Origin: Rathayibacter sp. Leaf185 | GTDB taxonomy: Bacteria; Actinomycetota; Actinomycetes; Actinomycetales; Microbacteriaceae | Assembly: GCF_001423885.1 (NCBI RefSeq) | Contig: NZ_LMPP01000001.1 | Span: 845,543-909,542, forward strand | Reading direction: 5' to 3' | Length of the DNA stretch: 64,000 nucleotides | Part shown: in pieces, positions 51,370-60,515 of the stretch | Numbering within the stretch: position 1 is the stretch's first letter | Layout: every line of letters starts with the position of its first letter | Translations under genes and position numbers: made by a program | The notes under the pieces: model-generated | Databases searched by the model: none | The model's input: the letters and a program-made list of their open reading frames with translations, nothing else | What the model was told of the DNA's origin: nothing

Positions 51370-52434
51370 TTACGCCTGTATCTCCTGACGGCTTTGAGGA
51401 GGTGGGCCGGAGCTCGCCCGCAGCACTGTCTGAGGAATCGCCGTGGACAGGGTCGGCGTTCTGTCGCCCGCGATCCGTCGCTCGAGCAGCGCGAAGGCAC
51501 GCTGGCCGAGGTCGTCGAAGTCCTGCGACACCGTCGTGATCGACGGCCGCCAGACGGACGAGAGCGGGTGGTCGTCGAACCCCACCACGCTGACATCCTC
51601 CGGCACCCTGCGGCCGGAATCCGTGAGCCCGGCGATCACCCCCATCGCGAGCTCGTCATTGCCGCAGAAGATCGCCGTGACATCAGGGTCGTGAGCGAGG
51701 TCGATGCCGATAGCGACGCCGGACGCGGCTTCCCAGCTGCCCGCGGAAACCGCCGGCGCCACGGCACCCCTCTCGCGCAGGGCGTCGCGCCACCCGGTCG
51801 TCCGGCCGTCCTCGATCCCCGTCCGAGAGGGCGGCACCGTCACGTGGTGCACGGTCCGGTGGCCGAGCTGCAGGAGGTGCTCGGTGATCGCTCGTCCTCC
51901 TGCGACTTCGTCCAGGGCAGCTTGCGGGTAGAGGCCGTTGATCTCCCCCGAAGCGATGACCACCGGGAGATGATCCGGGAGGTGAGGGAGCGCAGCGACT
52001 CCTGCGGGATCGAACGTGAGCACGATGATGCCCGCGAGCGGCAGCCTCAGCGCCGCATCGATGGCAGCGCGGGCTGAGCTCGACCCCTCATCGTCGATGA
52101 CGGAGATCGTCACCGAGAATCCCGCCCTTCTCGCAGCCTGCTCGATGCCGCGGATCGTGGAGGAGTACCCGTAGATCGTGGTGTCGGAACTGAGGACGGC
52201 GATCGTGGTGGCCACGCCGCGCACGAGAGCTCTGGCAGTCGCACTCGGCCGGTAGTCGAGAGCTTCGATCGCGTCGGTCACCCGTCGGGTCAGGTCCGGG
52301 CTGACGCGAGCTGCTCCGGTGAGCACCCGCGACACAGTGGGTACGGACACCCGTGCGTACTCGGCCACGTCCGAGATGGTCGACGGGCGGTTGCCCGAGG
52401 CCGGGATGTCATCGCCGGCGGAGACCTGCCTCAT
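51370..52434 (-). CDS. LacI-family regulator of the alpha-galactoside operon
   Basis: A 354-residue repressor. HTH: STISDVAEYARVSVPTVSRVLTGAARVSPDLTRRV at about 18-52; hinge ALDYRPSATARALVRG; sensor domain with IAVLSSDTTIYGYSSTIRGIEQAARRAG, LDEVAGGRAITEHLLQLGHRTVHHV, DVTAIFCGNDELAMGVIAGL and DVSVVGFDDHPLSSVWRPSITTV. The ATG overlaps the stop of the GH36 fusion gene (ATGA), so it is the last gene of the operon it probably represses, an autoregulated arrangement. Two LacI-type sites overlap the operon promoter at 60361-60402. Confidence 0.93.
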   Translation of the reverse strand: MRQVSAGDDIPASGNRPSTISDVAEYARVSVPTVSRVLTGAARVSPDLTRRVTDAIEALDYRPSATARALVRGVATTIAVLSSDTTIYGYSSTIRGIEQAARRAGFSVTISVIDDEGSSSARAAIDAALRLPLAGIIVLTFDPAGVAALPHLPDHLPVVIASGEINGLYPQAALDEVAGGRAITEHLLQLGHRTVHHVTVPPSRTGIEDGRTTGWRDALRERGAVAPAVSAGSWEAASGVAIGIDLAHDPDVTAIFCGNDELAMGVIAGLTDSGRRVPEDVSVVGFDDHPLSSVWRPSITTVSQDFDDLGQRAFALLERRIAGDRTPTLSTAIPQTVLRASSGPPPQSRQEIQA

Positions 52435-55400
52435 GAGATCGGACCTCCCTCCTCGACCTTATCGAGGGCGGCACCGGCCAGGAGCGGGCCCGCGCCCGTG
52501 GTCGAGGTCAGGTGAAGGACGTCGGCGCCTCGAGGGACATCGATCGAGACGGACACCGTCGCGAAATTCGTCCAGTCGTGCGTGAAGGGGAACGTCACCG
52601 GGATCGCCGGTGCGTCCCCGGCTCGAATCTGGAGGTGACGGTCGATGACGTCGGTGTTGTAGAGGTGTCCGGTCCTGCGGTCGGCGTTGCTGTACCGCAG
52701 CGAGAGGAGATAGCGCCCGGCAGAGGGCGCGACGAGCTCCGCCGCGCCGGCAGGCCGCCCGTCCGCCGACCCGAGACCGTCGATGACAGGGACGGCCGTA
52801 TCGCTGCTCAGCCGAGCCCCGCCCGTCAGCCGCCACCGCTCGTCGGACACCGGGATCTCCGACGTCCCCCCGCTCGACCGCTCGACGGTCAGCGCCCTGA
52901 TCGCCGTCGGCCGACCAGCGGTGATGCGGACCTCGCTGATGCCGGAGGGCAGCACGACACTGTCCAGCCTGGTCAGCACCGTGCCGTCGAGCTCGACCGT
53001 CGCTCCCGCGTCGCTGTCCAGGCTCAGGCGGTAACGGGCGCGGTCGGGGACTCCGATGTGGAAGGAGAGGCTGTCGTCGGGTCCGATGATCACCGCCGTC
53101 CTCTCGCCGTCGGCTCCGTGCCGCACCTCGCCTCCGGTGTGCAGCGCTCGGCTTGCGGGATAGTGCCGCACCGGCACGATCGTGTGGAGCTCGACGCGGT
53201 CGATAGCCAGATCGGCACCGTCGAGAGGCCGGACGGCGACCACGTGGGGCCCCGCGTCGAGCCGGACCGGCGTCTCGACCCGTCCGGTGAACCCGCGGGC
53301 GAGAGTCGCCGGCAGGTCGATCCGGACGGCGTCGCGTCCATCGATCTCGATCTCGGCCGTCGCGGGCACGGAGTCGGTTCCGTAGTAGAGCGCGAGGAGG
53401 TGCTCGCCCTTCTGCTCCACCACGACCGGGAACTCGGCGCGGCTGCCGGCGTCCGGGGTTCCCGAGATACCGGATCGGCCCGTACCCGCGTACTGCTGCA
53501 TGTCGTCGTCGTGCCGACTCCACGTCAGCCCTTCGCCCGTGGCGACGTCTGCGGGCACCACGACGGCGGCCGGGACAGCAGTCGGAGGAGTGCCGTCGTC
53601 CGGCGCGATCGTGACCCGGTAGGCCGCCAGGGGGTCGTCGTTCGCGATCGTGAAGCGGAGTCCGCCATCGCTGGTGCCGATGGGCGCGTCGACGACGGTC
53701 GTGGTGCTGCTGAGCGGACCTTCGTACCCGCTCCACTCGACACGCTCCACGGCGACACGCCAGTGCAGGTCGGTCGCGAGCCCGCGGACCTCCACCTCCA
53801 CGGGGTGACGGCCTCCACCGATCAGCGCGGTCACGGTGTCCCCGTCCCGGGCCGCGAGGGAGTGGAGGGAGTCGCGGATGCTCGAGGCGGCCGTCTCGGA
53901 GCGCACCGTCTCTCCGCGCAGGGCGGCGTACCAGTGGAGGAGCCACCAGCCGCCGTTCGCCTGGTGCCGTCCGACCGCGTGGTCGTCGAGGTTCCCCGCC
54001 ATCGTCCAGTACGCGAGGTCGCCGTCGATCTTCCCGGTCTCGAGGATGTCGATCCACTGGATGAGCCGTCCGGGCACCGAGGTGTCCCGCCGGTTCGCGT
54101 ACTCGTCGATGTTCACGGGAAGCGGTGGGATCGAGAGCTCCTCCTCCAGCGCGCGGTAGTGCTCCAGATGACGGGGGAGCAGCTCGAGCGAGGAGGGCTG
54201 GAGTTCGTGCCACGCCATGATGTCGGGGAGGACGCCGTTGGCCTTGCCGTACTCGAGGAGGTCCCGGACGCGGTTCGGGTAGTAGTGGGACTCGTTCGGT
54301 CCGACGATCCGCGCTTCGGGATCGATTGCGCGGATGGCGCGGTGCAGCGTCGTCCAGTCGGCGAGGAACCTGTCCCGGCCGGCCGCGTCCCACGCGGCGT
54401 ACCAGATCCAGTCCCCCTCGTTGAACGGCACGTACACGAAGCGGTCCCGGTCCTCACGCCGGGAGATCGTGCGGACAGCGTCCTGCACCAGCTCCGCGTA
54501 GCGGTCGACCCCGATCTCCTCGTACGGCCACTGCTCGAGGAGGTCCTGCAGGTAGACGACCATCTCCTCGCCTCCGGCTGCGAAGAAGTCGTCCGCGACC
54601 TCGAGGGCGTCGCCTCCCGGATGCTGGCGCCCCCCAGGGGCCTTCTGCGCCAGGGTGCGCGGGCGGATACCGGACAGCAGTGCGGACGACGGTGCATCGG
54701 GGCTCGCGAGCCCGTACAGCATTCCCGTCGCGCCGCCGTGCACCGCGCCGGTTGTCGCCGAGGCGTCGATGACCACGTGCTCGACGAACGGTGCGCGCCC
54801 GATACGGAACGTGCGAGCAGCGGGTTCGTCGTCTCCCTCGGGGAGCGTGACAGTGAGAACACCTCTCTCCTGGTCCCACTCCGTGAGCCACGGCGTGAGG
54901 CGGCGCGGGAAGACGGTCTCGACGACGAGCGGCCCCCCGCGGAAGGCGGGCAGCGGCACGTCGATCGATCGATCCCCCTCTCGGCGCCAGAGGGTGAGGT
55001 GCGTCTCGTGCTCGTCTCCGAGAGCGAGCGCGACCCAGGGTGCGGTCCACAGGTCGATGCCGAGGGGCCAGGCCGCGTGCGCTCGGGCGAGTCCCGGTCG
55101 GAGTCGCTTGTGCGCGGCGACTCCTTCGGCGACGAGCATCCGCTGGGCCGGACTCATGCCGTCGAGGCGTCCCGACAGGTAGAACCGTCCCAGCATCGCG
55201 GTGCACAGGGTGAAGGCGATCGCCTCGTCGCTCATGTCGGGCTGAGGGTAGGCCCAGTTGGCGGCCTGCTCGGGGATCATGGCGAGCGGAGCTGCGGCGG
55301 CGATCGGAGGGTAGGCGATCGGGTCCTGCTGGTCGCTGGTCGACTGCAGCTGGAGGCGCGAGAGCATCGCCCCGTCCATCCGCATGGCACCGGAGGCGCA

Positions 55401-56936
55401 GTTCTCAAGAACGAGGTCGGGGTGCCGATCGAGGACCGCATCGAGCCACGCCAGATGCGCGCGGTTGTGCTCGAGGAGCCCGGCGCCGACGGAGGGCGCT
55501 CCGACATCCGTGCCGGCACCCGCATCGATGTTGTAGTCGAGCTTCAGATAGCCGACCCCCAGTTCGCCGACCAGCCGGTCGATGACGCCGTCGAGGTGGG
55601 CGATCGCGGCGGGATGGCGGAGGTCGAGGGTGTAGCGACCGTGCTCGACCAGACGCTCCCCGAGCCTCTGCAGGAAGGCGTCGTCGGGAAGGCGCTCGGC
55701 GGCGGGGCTGCTGACGCCGATGACCTCCGGCTCGAGCCACAGCCCGGGCACCATGTCCCGCTCCCGGATGCGGTTCAGGACCGCCATCAGGCCACCGTCC
55801 GGGAATCGGACGGTGGAGGGCTGCCAGTCGCCGACGCTGTACCACCAGTCGCCGGAGTCGTCGTACCAGCCTGCGTCGATGCAGAAGATCTCCGCGCCCG
55901 CTTCGGCGGCCTGGTCGATGAGGGGCAGCAGGCGCGCGGTCGTCGGATCGCCCATCAGGGTGTTCATGTAGTCGTTGAAGACGACGGGACGGGTGGCGGA
56001 ATCGGGATGCGGACGCCGCAGCGTCCGGCGACCGTCGGTCAGGGCGGCGAGAGCCTTGTCGAAGCCTCGTCCGGCGGAAAGCAGGACCGGGACGGTCGTG
56101 AAGGATCCGCCGGGCTCGAGCGGCTGCAGCCACTGGTGGTCCTGATCGGTGGGGCCGGACAACGCCAGATAGGTCCCGTCGGGGTCCTCCCCCACTTCCC
56201 AGCGCCAGCCTCCGTTGTGCTCGACCTGCCAGGCGAGGGCGGCCTCCTCGGCAGGGTCCGACAGTGCCAGCACGCCGACGGGCAGTGTGCCGGCCGTCGA
56301 CCAGGTCCCGGTGGAGGTGACGGCATAGCCGTTCCGAGCACCTCCGCCGTGTGCGTCCTTGCGCAGGTCGACCAGGAACGTGTCCAGCGGAGCGGTGGAC
56401 CATCGCGATTCGCCGACCCAGTCGCTGCGGCCCGAGGTGAGGGAGAGACGGGTCGGCCGGGTCTCCGCGCGGGATCCGACACCGACCCGGAGCGCCATCG
56501 ACGTCACCGACCGCAGGACTCGGCGCTGGGTTCCGGTGTTGCGCACGACCGTCGTGCAGCGGACCGCTGCGGCTCCCTGCACGACCTCGAGGCGCAGCTC
56601 CGCTTCGAGACCGGCCTCGTCATCCCGGAGCAGGACGATCGTCGAGACGACTCCGACCGACGCGACCGACCGATGACTGCGGTAGCGGAGGCCGAGCCCG
56701 GCCTGCCCCCCGATGAGACGGGGTGTCGACGGAGCTCGCCCGGAGTCGCTGGTGACCACCTCCAGGACCGGCCGGCCGGTCGCCAGGTCGCCGCTCGCTC
56801 CTCGGGGCCCGAACCGCAGCACGCGGAGCGGCTCGTCGCCGTCTTGGGCGAGGACGAGGTCGAGCGCGTCGTCACCCGCGTCGATCCGGATGGTGCCGGC
56901 GTCGGTGCCGGTGAGCGTGGGGGTCAGTGCGGACAT
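52431..56936 (-). CDS. Intracellular GH36 alpha-galactosidase fused to a second TIM-barrel glycosidase
   Basis: A 1501-residue protein without signal peptide. Residues about 1-300 form a GH36 N-terminal sandwich, 310-640 the barrel: FNDYMNTLMGD, FCIDAGWYDDSGDWWYSVGDW, nucleophile Asp467 in GYLKLDYN, ENCASGAMRMDG and acid/base Asp535 in STSDQQD. After a short C-domain, residues about 735-1010 are a different barrel: GMLYGLASPDAP, QHPGGDALEV, VVYLQDLLEQWPYEE, VYVPFNEGDW with Glu840 as likely acid/base, and VNIDEYANRR with Glu945 as likely nucleophile, a clan GH-A pattern, perhaps near GH39. The rest, 1010-1501, holds beta-sandwich modules of CBM type. It likely digests an imported galactoside with a second linkage. 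Confidence 0.85.
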   Translation of the reverse strand: MSALTPTLTGTDAGTIRIDAGDDALDLVLAQDGDEPLRVLRFGPRGASGDLATGRPVLEVVTSDSGRAPSTPRLIGGQAGLGLRYRSHRSVASVGVVSTIVLLRDDEAGLEAELRLEVVQGAAAVRCTTVVRNTGTQRRVLRSVTSMALRVGVGSRAETRPTRLSLTSGRSDWVGESRWSTAPLDTFLVDLRKDAHGGGARNGYAVTSTGTWSTAGTLPVGVLALSDPAEEAALAWQVEHNGGWRWEVGEDPDGTYLALSGPTDQDHQWLQPLEPGGSFTTVPVLLSAGRGFDKALAALTDGRRTLRRPHPDSATRPVVFNDYMNTLMGDPTTARLLPLIDQAAEAGAEIFCIDAGWYDDSGDWWYSVGDWQPSTVRFPDGGLMAVLNRIRERDMVPGLWLEPEVIGVSSPAAERLPDDAFLQRLGERLVEHGRYTLDLRHPAAIAHLDGVIDRLVGELGVGYLKLDYNIDAGAGTDVGAPSVGAGLLEHNRAHLAWLDAVLDRHPDLVLENCASGAMRMDGAMLSRLQLQSTSDQQDPIAYPPIAAAAPLAMIPEQAANWAYPQPDMSDEAIAFTLCTAMLGRFYLSGRLDGMSPAQRMLVAEGVAAHKRLRPGLARAHAAWPLGIDLWTAPWVALALGDEHETHLTLWRREGDRSIDVPLPAFRGGPLVVETVFPRRLTPWLTEWDQERGVLTVTLPEGDDEPAARTFRIGRAPFVEHVVIDASATTGAVHGGATGMLYGLASPDAPSSALLSGIRPRTLAQKAPGGRQHPGGDALEVADDFFAAGGEEMVVYLQDLLEQWPYEEIGVDRYAELVQDAVRTISRREDRDRFVYVPFNEGDWIWYAAWDAAGRDRFLADWTTLHRAIRAIDPEARIVGPNESHYYPNRVRDLLEYGKANGVLPDIMAWHELQPSSLELLPRHLEHYRALEEELSIPPLPVNIDEYANRRDTSVPGRLIQWIDILETGKIDGDLAYWTMAGNLDDHAVGRHQANGGWWLLHWYAALRGETVRSETAASSIRDSLHSLAARDGDTVTALIGGGRHPVEVEVRGLATDLHWRVAVERVEWSGYEGPLSSTTTVVDAPIGTSDGGLRFTIANDDPLAAYRVTIAPDDGTPPTAVPAAVVVPADVATGEGLTWSRHDDDMQQYAGTGRSGISGTPDAGSRAEFPVVVEQKGEHLLALYYGTDSVPATAEIEIDGRDAVRIDLPATLARGFTGRVETPVRLDAGPHVVAVRPLDGADLAIDRVELHTIVPVRHYPASRALHTGGEVRHGADGERTAVIIGPDDSLSFHIGVPDRARYRLSLDSDAGATVELDGTVLTRLDSVVLPSGISEVRITAGRPTAIRALTVERSSGGTSEIPVSDERWRLTGGARLSSDTAVPVIDGLGSADGRPAGAAELVAPSAGRYLLSLRYSNADRRTGHLYNTDVIDRHLQIRAGDAPAIPVTFPFTHDWTNFATVSVSIDVPRGADVLHLTSTTGAGPLLAGAALDKVEEGGPIS

Positions 56937-56990
56937 GGATCCTCCTGGGAGCGGCCGGACAGCCGCAGACGGGGCGAGTGGGGATGCGGC

Positions 56991-57869
56991 TTACTTGACA
57001 GCGCCGGAGGTGACTCCGGCGATGATGCGGCGTTGGCCGATGATGAACGCGACGACCATCGGGATGCTCATGATGACGACGTAGGCGAAGATCAGGTTCC
57101 AGTTCTTGACGTACTCCGACTGCGAGGCGACGTTGAACAGGCCGAGCGGCATGGTGCTGATCGGTCCTCCGCTGAGAATGAAGAAGGCGTAGAACACTTC
57201 GTTCCAGACGCTGATCGTCACAAGGATCGCGGCAGTGGCGAGGACGGGCTGCAGGAGTGGCAGGATCACGCGGAAGAACACTCCCACCGGGCCGGCGCCA
57301 TCGATGCGCGCCGCTTCTTCGAGCTCGAGAGGGATGGACCTGACGAAGCCGGTGATGAAGAAGATCGCCGTCGCCATGAAGCTGCCGCCGTAGACGCCGA
57401 TCGCGCCGACGAGAGTGCCGTCCAACCCGATGCTCTTCAGCGTGAGGACGATCATGATGACGGCGGGAGGGAGGATGATCCCGCTGATGCCGATGGAGTA
57501 CAGCACGGACGTGAGGCGGGACGAGCGGCGGGCGAGGACCCAGGCCGCGGCGGAACCGAGGCCGAGGACCAGCAGCACGCTGGGGATCGTCACGAGGAGG
57601 CTGCCTCCCATGGCGGCGAGGACTCCACCCTGTGTGATGGCCTGCGAGTAGTTCTCGACAAAGTGCCAGGTGGCGGGCAGCGAGAGATCCGGTGAAGCCG
57701 AATCGGCGGTGCTCTTGCCGGAGGTGATCACCAGCAGCCACAGCGGAATCCCGATGACGACCGCAGTCCCGATGACGGCGATGACGTTGTGGATGACCGA
57801 CCCGGTGCGGCGGGAGACGGCGTATCCGGTTCTCGGCGGGCGGATCCCGGTCATGCTTCTCGTGCTCAC
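56991..57869 (-). CDS. Sugar ABC transporter permease (MalG-like)
   Basis: A 292-residue inner-membrane permease with six TM segments. It has a hydrophilic N-terminus, TM1 at VIAVIGTAVVIGIPLWLLVI, the TSGKS loop and the EAA loop ELEEAARIDGAGPVGVFFRVILPLLQP. The ending PLGLFNVASQSEYVKNWNLIFAYVVIMSIPMVVAFIIGQRRIIAGVTSGAVK is classic for carbohydrate-uptake MalG proteins. The GTG start overlaps the stop of the MalF-like gene (GTGA); ATG 57854 is an alternative. No ATPase gene is in the operon, so it probably shares a multipurpose MsmK/MsiK-type ATPase encoded elsewhere. Confidence 0.93.
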   Translation of the reverse strand: MSTRSMTGIRPPRTGYAVSRRTGSVIHNVIAVIGTAVVIGIPLWLLVITSGKSTADSASPDLSLPATWHFVENYSQAITQGGVLAAMGGSLLVTIPSVLLVLGLGSAAAWVLARRSSRLTSVLYSIGISGIILPPAVIMIVLTLKSIGLDGTLVGAIGVYGGSFMATAIFFITGFVRSIPLELEEAARIDGAGPVGVFFRVILPLLQPVLATAAILVTISVWNEVFYAFFILSGGPISTMPLGLFNVASQSEYVKNWNLIFAYVVIMSIPMVVAFIIGQRRIIAGVTSGAVK

Positions 57870-58822
57870 AGCTGCTGCTCCCGACGTCGAAGGAAACCGA
57901 TGACGGGGAAGGCCAGTACCACCACGAGGAGGAACAGGACCAGGCTCATCGTCGTGGACTGGGCGTAGAGCCCCTGCCCGAAGGTTCGGTAGATGAAGAT
58001 GTTCAGCACCTCGGTCGTCTGCGCCGGTCCGCCGCGCGTCGTCGCCTGGACGGTGTCGAATCCGTTCATCGAACCCAGCAGAGCGGTGGCGACGTTGAAG
58101 GTGATGGCGGGGGCGAGGAGTGGGAAGCGGACGCTGCGGAGCGTCCTCCACCACGACGCTCCGTCGATGCGCGCCGCCTCGAGCACGTCCTCCGGAAGCG
58201 TCTTCAAGCCGGCGAGGAAGATCAGCATCGACAGGCCCATCCACTTCCAGGACTGCACGAGGGAGACCACGACGATCGACCAGGTCGTGCTCCCCAGCCA
58301 GGCCGTGCTCACCTCTTGGCCGACGATCGCGCTCAAGATCCCGTTGAGAGCACCTGAGGGCTGCAGGAACGCCTGGAAGATGTAGCCGACCGCGAGGGGA
58401 GAGATCAGGACGGGGATGAAGAAGAAGGCGCGGCCGATGCGGTTGATCCGCGTGTCCCGTTCGAAGAACAGCGCGAGTGCCAGCCCGAAGAAGTTCTGGA
58501 AGACCGCCACCAGGAGCGCCCAGACGAGAGTGACGCGGACGGCGCGCAGCACCTCCTCATCGCCGAAGAGGGACGTGAAGTTGTCGAAGCCGACGAAGTC
58601 CACGCTGTCGTTGTACGCGGACCAGTTCGTGAAGGCGTAGAAGAAGTTGAGAACCGTCGGGAGCAGGAAGAAGACGGCGAGGATCGCGAAAGCCGGGATC
58701 AGGAACCAGAGCGGATGGTTCCTCGCCGCGGCCCGGTCGGCGGACCGTCGTGGTCTGCTGCGTGCGGGCGGTTGCGGTGTGCCGCGCGTGGGCGGTCGTA
58801 CGAGCGTGGTGGGCAGTGCCAT
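57866..58822 (-). CDS. Sugar ABC transporter permease (MalF-like)
   Basis: A 318-residue permease of the carbohydrate uptake type 1 family. After a basic N-terminus, TM1 is PLWFLIPAFAILAVFFLLPTVLNFFYAFTNW; VGFDNFTSLFGDEEVLRAV follows, and the EAA loop is DVLEAARIDGASWWRTLRSVRFPLL. GSMNGFDTVQATTRGGPAQTTEVLNIFIYRTFGQ is the family signature before the last helix. It starts 59 bases after the binding-protein stop, with a GC-rich hairpin in between, and its stop overlaps the MalG-like GTG. Confidence 0.93.
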   Translation of the reverse strand: MALPTTLVRPPTRGTPQPPARSRPRRSADRAAARNHPLWFLIPAFAILAVFFLLPTVLNFFYAFTNWSAYNDSVDFVGFDNFTSLFGDEEVLRAVRVTLVWALLVAVFQNFFGLALALFFERDTRINRIGRAFFFIPVLISPLAVGYIFQAFLQPSGALNGILSAIVGQEVSTAWLGSTTWSIVVVSLVQSWKWMGLSMLIFLAGLKTLPEDVLEAARIDGASWWRTLRSVRFPLLAPAITFNVATALLGSMNGFDTVQATTRGGPAQTTEVLNIFIYRTFGQGLYAQSTTMSLVLFLLVVVLAFPVIGFLRRREQQL

Positions 58823-58844
58823 GGGAGTCTCCGATCAAGAGGGT

Positions 58845-58871
58845 GGGGTCGGGCACGGCGTGCCCGACCCC
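58845..58871 (-). terminator. Intercistronic hairpin after the sugar-binding lipoprotein gene
   Basis: GGGGTCGGGCAC (58845-58856) pairs with GTGCCCGACCCC (58860-58871) in a perfect 12-base-pair stem with a 3-base loop, just after the binding-protein stop. Same position and stem length as the hairpins at 4660-4690 and 34127-34155. Confidence 0.65.
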
Positions 58872-58881
58872 GGAACCGGGG

Positions 58882-60201
58882 CTAGAAGCCTTCGGCTCCC
58901 TGCGCCTTGGCGAACTGCTCGAACTGCTTCTGCGTGGTGGAGGCGACTTCCTCCGGTGTCACCGTTCCCTGGAGCATGTTGGCCAGGTTGATGTACAGGT
59001 CGGGGTTCGCGATCGCCAGCGACTGCATCGAGCCGACGGAGGAGCCCAGGGAGGCGGCGATCGTCGACGCGACCTCAGGGACACCGTCCGGAGTCGGCAC
59101 GTCCGTCTGGATCGAGACGCCCTTGACCGCGGCCAGGTAGTCCGGGTAGTCGGTCGTGAGCCAGAAGTTCAGGAACTGCTTCGCCGCAGCCTCCCGCTCG
59201 GCGTCTCCCGTGCGGAAGGCGACGACACCGTTCTTGTTGTCAGGGATCGACGTGGCGAGCGTGCCGTCCTTGGAGATGGGGAACCACCCGATGTTCGCGT
59301 CGATGTCCTCCGTGGTGGAGGTCTGCTGCATCTGCAGCAGAAGCGCGTTCACCTGGACCGACATGGCGGCGTCACCGCTGAGGAGTGCCGCAGCCTGGTC
59401 CTCGAACGTCCCGGTCTTGTAGTCGGAGTTGAACAGACCCTGAGCGAAGAGATCGTTGTAGTTCGTGATCGCGTCGGTGATCGTCGCTCCCGTGAACTGC
59501 TCCTTGTTGGTGTTGATGTCCTCCCAGAGCCCGTCCTTCGCCGCCTCGGCGAGCTGCACCTGCACCCACCACTGCGTCGGCCACTGGGCGCCCCCGGCCT
59601 CGTAGAAGGCAGTGCCCCCGCTCGCCTTGACCTTCTCGGCCGCAGCGATCAGCTCGTCCCAGTTCTTGGGCTCGCTGGTGATGCCGGCGCTCTCGAACGC
59701 GCCCTTGTTGTAGTAGACGCCCATGACGGACGGAGAACTCACGAGAGCCGCGTACCGCGTGTCATCGAGGATCCCGGTGACGTCGCGGACCGACGGGTCC
59801 AGCCGATCGAGCCACGGAGCGTCCTCCAGCGGCAGGAGGTTCCGCTCGGCCTGCAGAGCGCTCAGCGAGCTGGCCGTCGGCTGCCAGGCGGCGAGATCGG
59901 GCATGTCGCCGGCGGCGACCTTGGTGAGAAGGCTCTGCTCGTAGGGAGCCGGGTACGCGACCTGCTTCCACGTCACGCCCGTCGCCTCCGCGAAAGCGTC
60001 CTGAACCTGCTTGAGGCCCTCGTCCGCGACCGCTCCGCCGCCGTAGGTCAGCGTCACACCCTCCAGCGATGCGGTGGGATCGTTCCACGGCACATCCTCG
60101 CCCGACGAGGAGGAGAGGTCGCCGCCGGCAGCGCAACCGGAGAGTAGAAGGGCGGTCGAGGCCGCGAGCGCGGCGACGACGAATCGGGTTCGAAAAGTCA
60201 T
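58882..60201 (-). CDS. Sugar-binding lipoprotein (extracellular solute-binding family 1)
   Basis: A 439-residue lipoprotein. Signal ends at LSGC (Cys23), then a Gly/Ser/Asp linker. ASLEGVTLTYGGGAVADEGLKQVQDAFAEATGVTWKQVAYP is the typical start, LLTKVAAGDMPDLAAWQP follows, with VMGVYYNKGAFESAGITSEPKNWDELIAAAEKVKA in the middle and FLNFWLTTDYPDYLAAVKG near the end, the carbohydrate family pattern. It delivers a sugar, most likely an alpha-galactoside, to the two permeases downstream. It is the first gene of the operon; two operators and a TTGACA element lie upstream. Confidence 0.93.
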   Translation of the reverse strand: MTFRTRFVVAALAASTALLLSGCAAGGDLSSSSGEDVPWNDPTASLEGVTLTYGGGAVADEGLKQVQDAFAEATGVTWKQVAYPAPYEQSLLTKVAAGDMPDLAAWQPTASSLSALQAERNLLPLEDAPWLDRLDPSVRDVTGILDDTRYAALVSSPSVMGVYYNKGAFESAGITSEPKNWDELIAAAEKVKASGGTAFYEAGGAQWPTQWWVQVQLAEAAKDGLWEDINTNKEQFTGATITDAITNYNDLFAQGLFNSDYKTGTFEDQAAALLSGDAAMSVQVNALLLQMQQTSTTEDIDANIGWFPISKDGTLATSIPDNKNGVVAFRTGDAEREAAAKQFLNFWLTTDYPDYLAAVKGVSIQTDVPTPDGVPEVASTIAASLGSSVGSMQSLAIANPDLYINLANMLQGTVTPEEVASTTQKQFEQFAKAQGAEGF

Positions 60202-60360
60202 GATCTCGTCTTCCTTGAAGTGATCGCAGGCGACCTCAGCAACACCGATGCGGTGCTGGTCACCAGATGAGGGGGGTGGTCGAGCCTTCAGGCGTTCGGG
60301 AGAGCGGACGTCGACACGATGGCGGGCGATCCACTCCTTCGTGTTCAGGATCCGCCGCTC

Positions 60361-60402
60361 TGAAAGCGATATCAGGATGCGCCTGAAATCGCTATCTGTC
60401 AA
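60361..60402 (-). promoter_or_regulatory. Promoter with two LacI-type operators
   Basis: TGAAAGCGATATCA (60361-60374) and TGAAATCGCTATCT (60384-60397) share a TGAAA-CG-TATC pattern with a central CG, as LacI/GalR sites have. On the minus strand, TTGACA (complement of 60397-60402) is a perfect -35 hexamer lying next to the second site, and the first site falls about where transcription would start. The binding-lipoprotein gene begins 160 bases downstream. No gene was found in the rest of the 60202-60515 gap. Confidence 0.7.
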
Positions 60403-60515
60403 GCGGTCCTCACGCGCGACGTCGGACGATGCGTACCCGCTGACCGCACGGCGACGGGCGTGCTCACCGGCTGCGGGGTCGACGAACTCCGGGATCACCG
60501 GGTCGGACGACCGGA

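Noticed and set aside
52512-57695. A very long plus-strand open frame (about 1700 codons) opposite the GH36 fusion and MalG genes
   Set aside because: It is antisense to genes with clear family motifs. High GC makes stop codons rare on the opposite strand, and its composition (long runs of Arg, Asp, Gly, Val) is that of a shadow.
58845-58871. Treating the intercistronic hairpins as full rho-independent terminators
   Set aside because: No T-run follows the stems and the downstream permease genes must be expressed, so partial attenuation or mRNA protection is more likely.
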